Positions 4,651 through 8,045 of a stretch of 8,045 nt of DNA are shown piece by piece. Location of the stretch: contig CAZTLE010000180.1 of NCBI GenBank assembly GCA_964614415.1, positions 1-8,045 of the forward strand, read 5' to 3'. Below the pieces are notes generated by a model. The model searched no databases. It saw nothing but the letters and a program-made list of their open reading frames with translations, and was not told the origin of the DNA. Source of the DNA: CAZTLE01 sp964614415. GTDB lineage: Bacteria; Bacteroidota; Bacteroidia; Flavobacteriales; Flavobacteriaceae. Position 1 is the stretch's first letter. The number at the start of each line of letters is the position of its first letter. The translations under genes and the position numbers were made by a program.

Positions 4651-7600
4651 TTAATTTTTCTTAAGGAATTCTTCTTTGGTTTTAAGTTCAGGTCTTGAAA
4701 TACTGTTCTTGTCAATAAACGAGAACACCTTCTTACCCTGAGTACTCATAATCGCTGCATAGCGTTCTTTGGCCTCCGTAAATTCACCGGAAATAAGATC
4801 AAAGTTGGACTTGTGAGCACCCGATACACGATCGTAACTACTGGCCACATTACTGTAAAGATCACCCATGCGCTCGCGCAATTCAGGCTCAGCCGAGGCT
4901 ACGTAGTTGTCACCCGTGGTGATCACAAGATCGGCCCGAAGCTCTTCCAGGGCATCATATAGCCTTTGCGCATTCTTCTTTCCTCTTGGATTGTTAGCGA
5001 TGATCTCCTGGGCCATCTTCTGGGTCTCACCCAACTCATACACCATATAGGCCAGATCTTCAACCATATCGTACAGCACCTTGGTGGTCTCTTCCTGCTC
5101 TTTACGTTCCGCAAGGGTAGTCAAAGAGTTTTCGTCATAGACGAGGTCCACGGTCGATTCATACGTTTTCTTACCTTTCTTAAGTACTACTTTATAGGTT
5201 CCTGCAGGCACACGTGGCGCTGTAAACCCACCGAATGCAAAGGTCTTTCCTTCGGCCATTTTCGGAATGTTCGTAGTAAAGTTCCAATACACCACGTTAA
5301 TTCCTTTGGACTTTCCAGGGCTAAGCGTAGTTAACTTATTTCCATCCATATCCTGGATCTCCATGGTCATTTTTCCAAAGGTGTGTCGTTTTTTGAGATA
5401 GTAGGAAATTCGAGCTGCCGTAGGCTTGTTGGCCCCTACGAACTGCGTTTCTCCTCCAAAGGAACCGGAGAATCCACTTTCTTCTACCATAGTGAAGGGC
5501 TCGGTATCGAAGAAATGTACGTCTTTGGCCAGTACTTCCTGACTAAGCTCTCGTAATGGGCTGATATCATCGATAATAATCACTCCACGGCCATGCGTTC
5601 CCATAACGAGATCGTTTGTCTGCTTCTGAAGATCGACAAAATGAACCGCAACCGGTGGCATGTTGTTTGTGAAATGCGACCAGTTCTTACCGCCATCGAT
5701 AGATACGTACAAACCGAACTCAGTTCCCAGGAACAGTAGGTTCTCACTTACATAGTCTTCCTGGATATTGCGCACAAATCCTTCAACATCGTCCGAAATG
5801 ATATTGGTCCATGTTTGGCCAAAGTCAGTCGTTTTAAGCGCATAAGGTTTCATGTCGCCTTTTGTATGTCCGTCGAATACCGCATAGGCAGTTCCTTCGC
5901 CGTGCACACTGGCCTCAATGTGATATACCCAGGTATTCGCCGGGATTCCAGTCAGATTGGCCGTAACATTGGTCCAGGTGCTTCCACCATCTCTGGTTAC
6001 CTGTACGTTTCCGTCATCCGTTCCTACCCATAAAATGTCTTTGTTGAGCGGAGACTCGGCGATAGTGAAAATAGTGGTGTGGTTTTCAGCACCACTGTTA
6101 TCCATGGAAAGACCTCCGGATTCCAACTGATTCTGCTTACTCGGATCGTTGGTAGTAAGGTCCGGAGAGATGATCTCCCAGGAGTCTCCCATGTCATCCG
6201 AACGGTGTACGAACTGACTTCCCATATAAAAACGGTCCGGCATGTGCGCGCTTACCGCCATCGGTGGGTTCCAGTTAAAACGGAATTTGGGATCTCCTTT
6301 TTTAGGTAGTGGCTGAATGGTCTTGGTGCGGTTGCGTTCCACGTCGTAGCGCCATACATTCGCCGCTCCCTGCATTTCAGAATATATGATATTCTTGGTC
6401 GGGTGTCTCAAAACACGGAATCCGTCTCCGGCACCCACACTATTCCAGTCTCTGGCATTTACACCGCCGGGAGAGGAGGAGGGGCCGTACCAGGAACCGT
6501 TATCCTGTAAACCACCGTATACATTGTATGGAGTTTCGTTATCTACACTGATGTGATAGAACTGAGAGAGGGGAAGGTTTTCCACGATTTCGAAGGTCGT
6601 TCCTCCATTCCAGGAGCGATACACGCCGCCGTCAGTTCCTGAATAAAGAACGTCCGAATTATTGATATTGAACACAACATCATGGATGTCACTGTGCATA
6701 TTTCCAAGGTTACGGAACGTTTTACCTCCGTCTCTACTTATGGATCCGCTAAGGCCTCCCTTTATGACCACGTCCGGGTTCTTAGGGTCTACTGTAATTC
6801 GTGAGAAGTAGAAGGGACGAACAACCAGGCCGAAGTCGGCATTAAGGTGTTCCCAGGATTGTCCTGCATCCAGGGATTTCCAAAGTCCGTTTTTCGCCTT
6901 ATCCTCGGTTTCCAGCACTGCATATAGGATATTGCTGTCACTAGGAGCTACTGCTACTGCAATACGCCCCAATTGTCCGGCTGGGAAACCGCTATGAATT
7001 TTGTTCCAGGTCTTTCCGCCGTCTACCGACTTATGTAAACCGCTGGTCAATCCACCTGAATTGAATCCCCAACCTGTTCTTCTGAACTCCCACATGGAAG
7101 CGTACAGAATGTTAGGGTTTTTTGGGTCCATAATGACATCGGCAGCACCTGTAGAAGGGCCAATGTAAAGGATCTTCTCCCAGCTTGCTCCACCGTCGGT
7201 GGACTTATAAACTCCGCGATCCTCGCTATCGCTCCAAAGCGCACCGAGGACACCTACATATATTTCGTTGGAATTGTTGGGGTTGATGACTACGGAAGCG
7301 ATACGCTCGCTGTTCTCAAAGCCGGGGATTTCTTTCCAGTTGGCGCCTCCATCCGTAGATCGGTAGAGTCCGTCTCCAATAGAAACGGAGTTTCGGGTCC
7401 ATGTCTCTCCGGTTCCCACCCAAATGGTCTGATCGGGGTCGTTGGGATCCAGGGTGACCACTCCGATGGACTGTACATAGTCGTCGAAAATAGGTACGAA
7501 GGTCGCACCTCCGTCACTCGATTTCCATACACCACCTCCGGCCGTTCCGGCATACAGGATTCGGTCGTTGGTAGGGTGTGTTTCCAGGTCATTGATTCGG

Positions 7601-7737
7601 CCACTCATCAGTGCGGGACCGATGTGCCGGGCGCGCATGTCGCCGAAAAGTTCTTTGCCTTTAAGAGCTATTTCCTGGGCCGAAATTGAAACAGGCAGCG
7701 TTGCCAGTGCCAGGAGGGTGGTAATTAGCTTCTTCAT
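4651..7737 (-). CDS. Exported Asp-box beta-propeller protein, VPS10/sortilin-like ('glycosyl hydrolase'-like), function unknown
   Basis: The 1028-residue product begins with a Sec signal peptide (MKKLITTLLALATLPVSISA), with likely cleavage after Ala20. Eleven Asp-box (BNR) motifs, S/T-x-D-x-G-x-x-W/F, start near residues 73, 127, 179, 237, 288, 334, 375, 513, 581, 636 and 679. They indicate one or two seven-bladed-type propellers, as in VPS10/sortilin domains and GH74-like enzymes. SDIHDVVFN (349-357), SGTDGGVYRS (366-375), GGLQDNGSWYGP (408-419) and GAGDGF (435-440) are conserved-looking loops shared with such proteins. Residues about 738-868 form a beta-rich module ending in PAGTYKVVLKKGKKTYESTV, resembling Ig/FlgD-like domains. 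Residues about 870-1005 are charged and helical. The C-terminus has no recognisable type IX secretion sorting domain or LPxTG signal, so a periplasmic location is inferred. Database names such as 'glycosyl hydrolase' or 'sortilin' describe the fold and do not demonstrate activity. The A-rich leader directly before ATG 7737 is typical of Bacteroidota. Confidence 0.93.
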   Translation of the reverse strand: MKKLITTLLALATLPVSISAQEIALKGKELFGDMRARHIGPALMSGRINDLETHPTNDRILYAGTAGGGVWKSSDGGATFVPIFDDYVQSIGVVTLDPNDPDQTIWVGTGETWTRNSVSIGDGLYRSTDGGANWKEIPGFENSERIASVVINPNNSNEIYVGVLGALWSDSEDRGVYKSTDGGASWEKILYIGPSTGAADVIMDPKNPNILYASMWEFRRTGWGFNSGGLTSGLHKSVDGGKTWNKIHSGFPAGQLGRIAVAVAPSDSNILYAVLETEDKAKNGLWKSLDAGQSWEHLNADFGLVVRPFYFSRITVDPKNPDVVIKGGLSGSISRDGGKTFRNLGNMHSDIHDVVFNINNSDVLYSGTDGGVYRSWNGGTTFEIVENLPLSQFYHISVDNETPYNVYGGLQDNGSWYGPSSSPGGVNARDWNSVGAGDGFRVLRHPTKNIIYSEMQGAANVWRYDVERNRTKTIQPLPKKGDPKFRFNWNPPMAVSAHMPDRFYMGSQFVHRSDDMGDSWEIISPDLTTNDPSKQNQLESGGLSMDNSGAENHTTIFTIAESPLNKDILWVGTDDGNVQVTRDGGSTWTNVTANLTGIPANTWVYHIEASVHGEGTAYAVFDGHTKGDMKPYALKTTDFGQTWTNIISDDVEGFVRNIQEDYVSENLLFLGTEFGLYVSIDGGKNWSHFTNNMPPVAVHFVDLQKQTNDLVMGTHGRGVIIIDDISPLRELSQEVLAKDVHFFDTEPFTMVEESGFSGSFGGETQFVGANKPTAARISYYLKKRHTFGKMTMEIQDMDGNKLTTLSPGKSKGINVVYWNFTTNIPKMAEGKTFAFGGFTAPRVPAGTYKVVLKKGKKTYESTVDLVYDENSLTTLAERKEQEETTKVLYDMVEDLAYMVYELGETQKMAQEIIANNPRGKKNAQRLYDALEELRADLVITTGDNYVASAEPELRERMGDLYSNVASSYDRVSGAHKSNFDLISGEFTEAKERYAAIMSTQGKKVFSFIDKNSISRPELKTKEEFLKKN

Positions 7738-7754
7738 TTTTTTGGTTTTTGGTT

Positions 7755-7788
7755 AAAAAAAATCCCCACGGGGAACAGGGGATTTTTT
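7755..7788 (-). terminator. Terminator hairpin after the LolA-like gene, just upstream of the large secreted-protein gene
   Basis: AAAAAATCCCC (7757-7767) pairs with GGGGATTTTTT (7778-7788) around a 10-nt loop. On the minus strand this reads as a GC core followed by an eight-T tract, 17 nt after the stop codon of the LolA-like gene. On the minus strand two TCCCC copies compete for one GGGGA, so a shorter alternative hairpin can also form. The T-tract ends only about 17 nt before the start codon of the 1028-residue gene. Confidence 0.8.
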
Positions 7789-7804
7789 ATTGCATTATCA
7801 TATG

Positions 7805-8045
7805 TTATTTTTTGTCGTTCCCATCTGCCGTTGTTGGCATTACAAAAACTGACTCGTCTATTTCGGGATTCACTGTGATCTCCTTAATACTGATCGTCTG
7901 GCCGGTCTGACCATTGAATTTCCCGGTTTGCGTGTAGGAGTAGTATACACCGCCGGCCTCTTCATAATCACTGAACACCGTTTGTGCAGTGACTCCTTTT
8001 TGAGGACCGGAAGTAATGACGTACTCATTCATAATCGGAACGAAA
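7805..8045 (-). CDS. C-terminal part of a LolA-like outer-membrane lipoprotein-sorting family protein, 5' truncated by window edge
   Basis: Only the last 79 residues are present. The reading frame stays open to the window edge (FVPI precedes the internal Met at 8032), so that Met is not the true start. The fragment shows TVFSDYEEAGGVYYSYTQTG, then GQTGQTISIKEITVNPEIDESVFVMP, then a charged tail. A strand reading 'x-I-x-x-I-x-V-N-x-x-I-D-x-x-x-F-x-M-P' at the C-terminus is characteristic of the LolA/LolB-like half-barrel family annotated in Bacteroidota as outer membrane lipoprotein-sorting protein. That domain also occurs as a C-terminal fusion to other envelope proteins such as M16 peptidases, so the full protein could be larger. 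It precedes the large exported gene on the same strand, with a terminator in the 67-nt gap. Confidence 0.6.
   Translation of the reverse strand, partial: FVPIMNEYVITSGPQKGVTAQTVFSDYEEAGGVYYSYTQTGKFNGQTGQTISIKEITVNPEIDESVFVMPTTADGNDKK

Noticed and set aside
4554..4664. 36-codon plus-strand open frame in the gap between the 135-residue gene and the large gene
   Set aside because: It runs through the terminator hairpin and into the end of the opposite gene, has no ribosome binding site and gives a peptide without features.
4966..5334. 122-residue plus-strand open frame antisense to the large exported gene
   Set aside because: The opposite strand encodes the well-supported 1028-residue protein; the translation shows no domain and is rich in His/Ile/Phe/Leu as expected from reversed coding sequence.
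7290..7604. 104-residue minus-strand open frame in another frame of the large exported gene
   Set aside because: It is fully inside the signal-peptide-bearing propeller gene on the same strand. Its composition (many Pro, Arg, Ser) reflects out-of-frame reading of Asp-box repeats.
4651..7737. Asp-box repeats considered as a DNA-level tandem repeat or recombination hotspot
   Set aside because: The repeated protein motif is encoded by divergent codons with irregular spacing. I see no long identical DNA repeats, so this is ancient protein repeat structure.

Overview
The window looks like ordinary chromosomal DNA from a member of the Bacteroidota, most likely a marine-type Flavobacteriaceae. This is inferred from the bifunctional hisIE fusion, the tight his gene order, the near absence of Shine-Dalgarno sequences with A-rich leaders instead, and three small families that I associate with flavobacteria (the 135-residue protein, DUF2461, and the large secreted Asp-box protein). 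I cannot name the genus.

Layout. Positions 1-2764 (+ strand) are the 3' half of a histidine biosynthesis operon: the last 11 codons of hisB, then complete hisH, hisA, hisF and hisIE. They are packed with 1 nt, 0 nt, a 7-nt overlap and 12 nt between them. HisH and HisF form the two-subunit imidazole glycerol phosphate synthase. HisA makes its substrate (PRFAR) from the product of HisIE, so the four genes cover the middle of the pathway. A perfect 11-bp hairpin (2767-2791) closes the operon and also serves the converging gene.

Positions 2814-4471 hold three small genes: a four-helix membrane protein of unknown function (- strand), a DUF2461 protein (+ strand, divergent from the first), and a basic 135-residue flavobacterial protein of unknown function (- strand). 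The last two converge, and their stop codons overlap on the tetranucleotide TTAA.

Positions 4651-7737 (- strand) encode a 1028-residue exported protein with a signal peptide, eleven Asp-box (BNR) repeats typical of VPS10/sortilin-like or glycosyl-hydrolase-like beta-propellers, a small beta-rich module, and a helical C-terminus. Upstream of it on the same strand is the 3' end of a LolA-like cell-envelope gene that runs off the window edge (7805-8045). A terminator hairpin between the two leaves only about 17 nt before the large gene's start codon.

I see no tRNA, rRNA, CRISPR array, insertion sequence, prophage or defence genes. The most interesting items are the uncharacterised families (secreted Asp-box protein, 135-residue protein, membrane protein) and the terminator placed just ahead of the large secreted gene. 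I did not find a convincing previously undescribed system.
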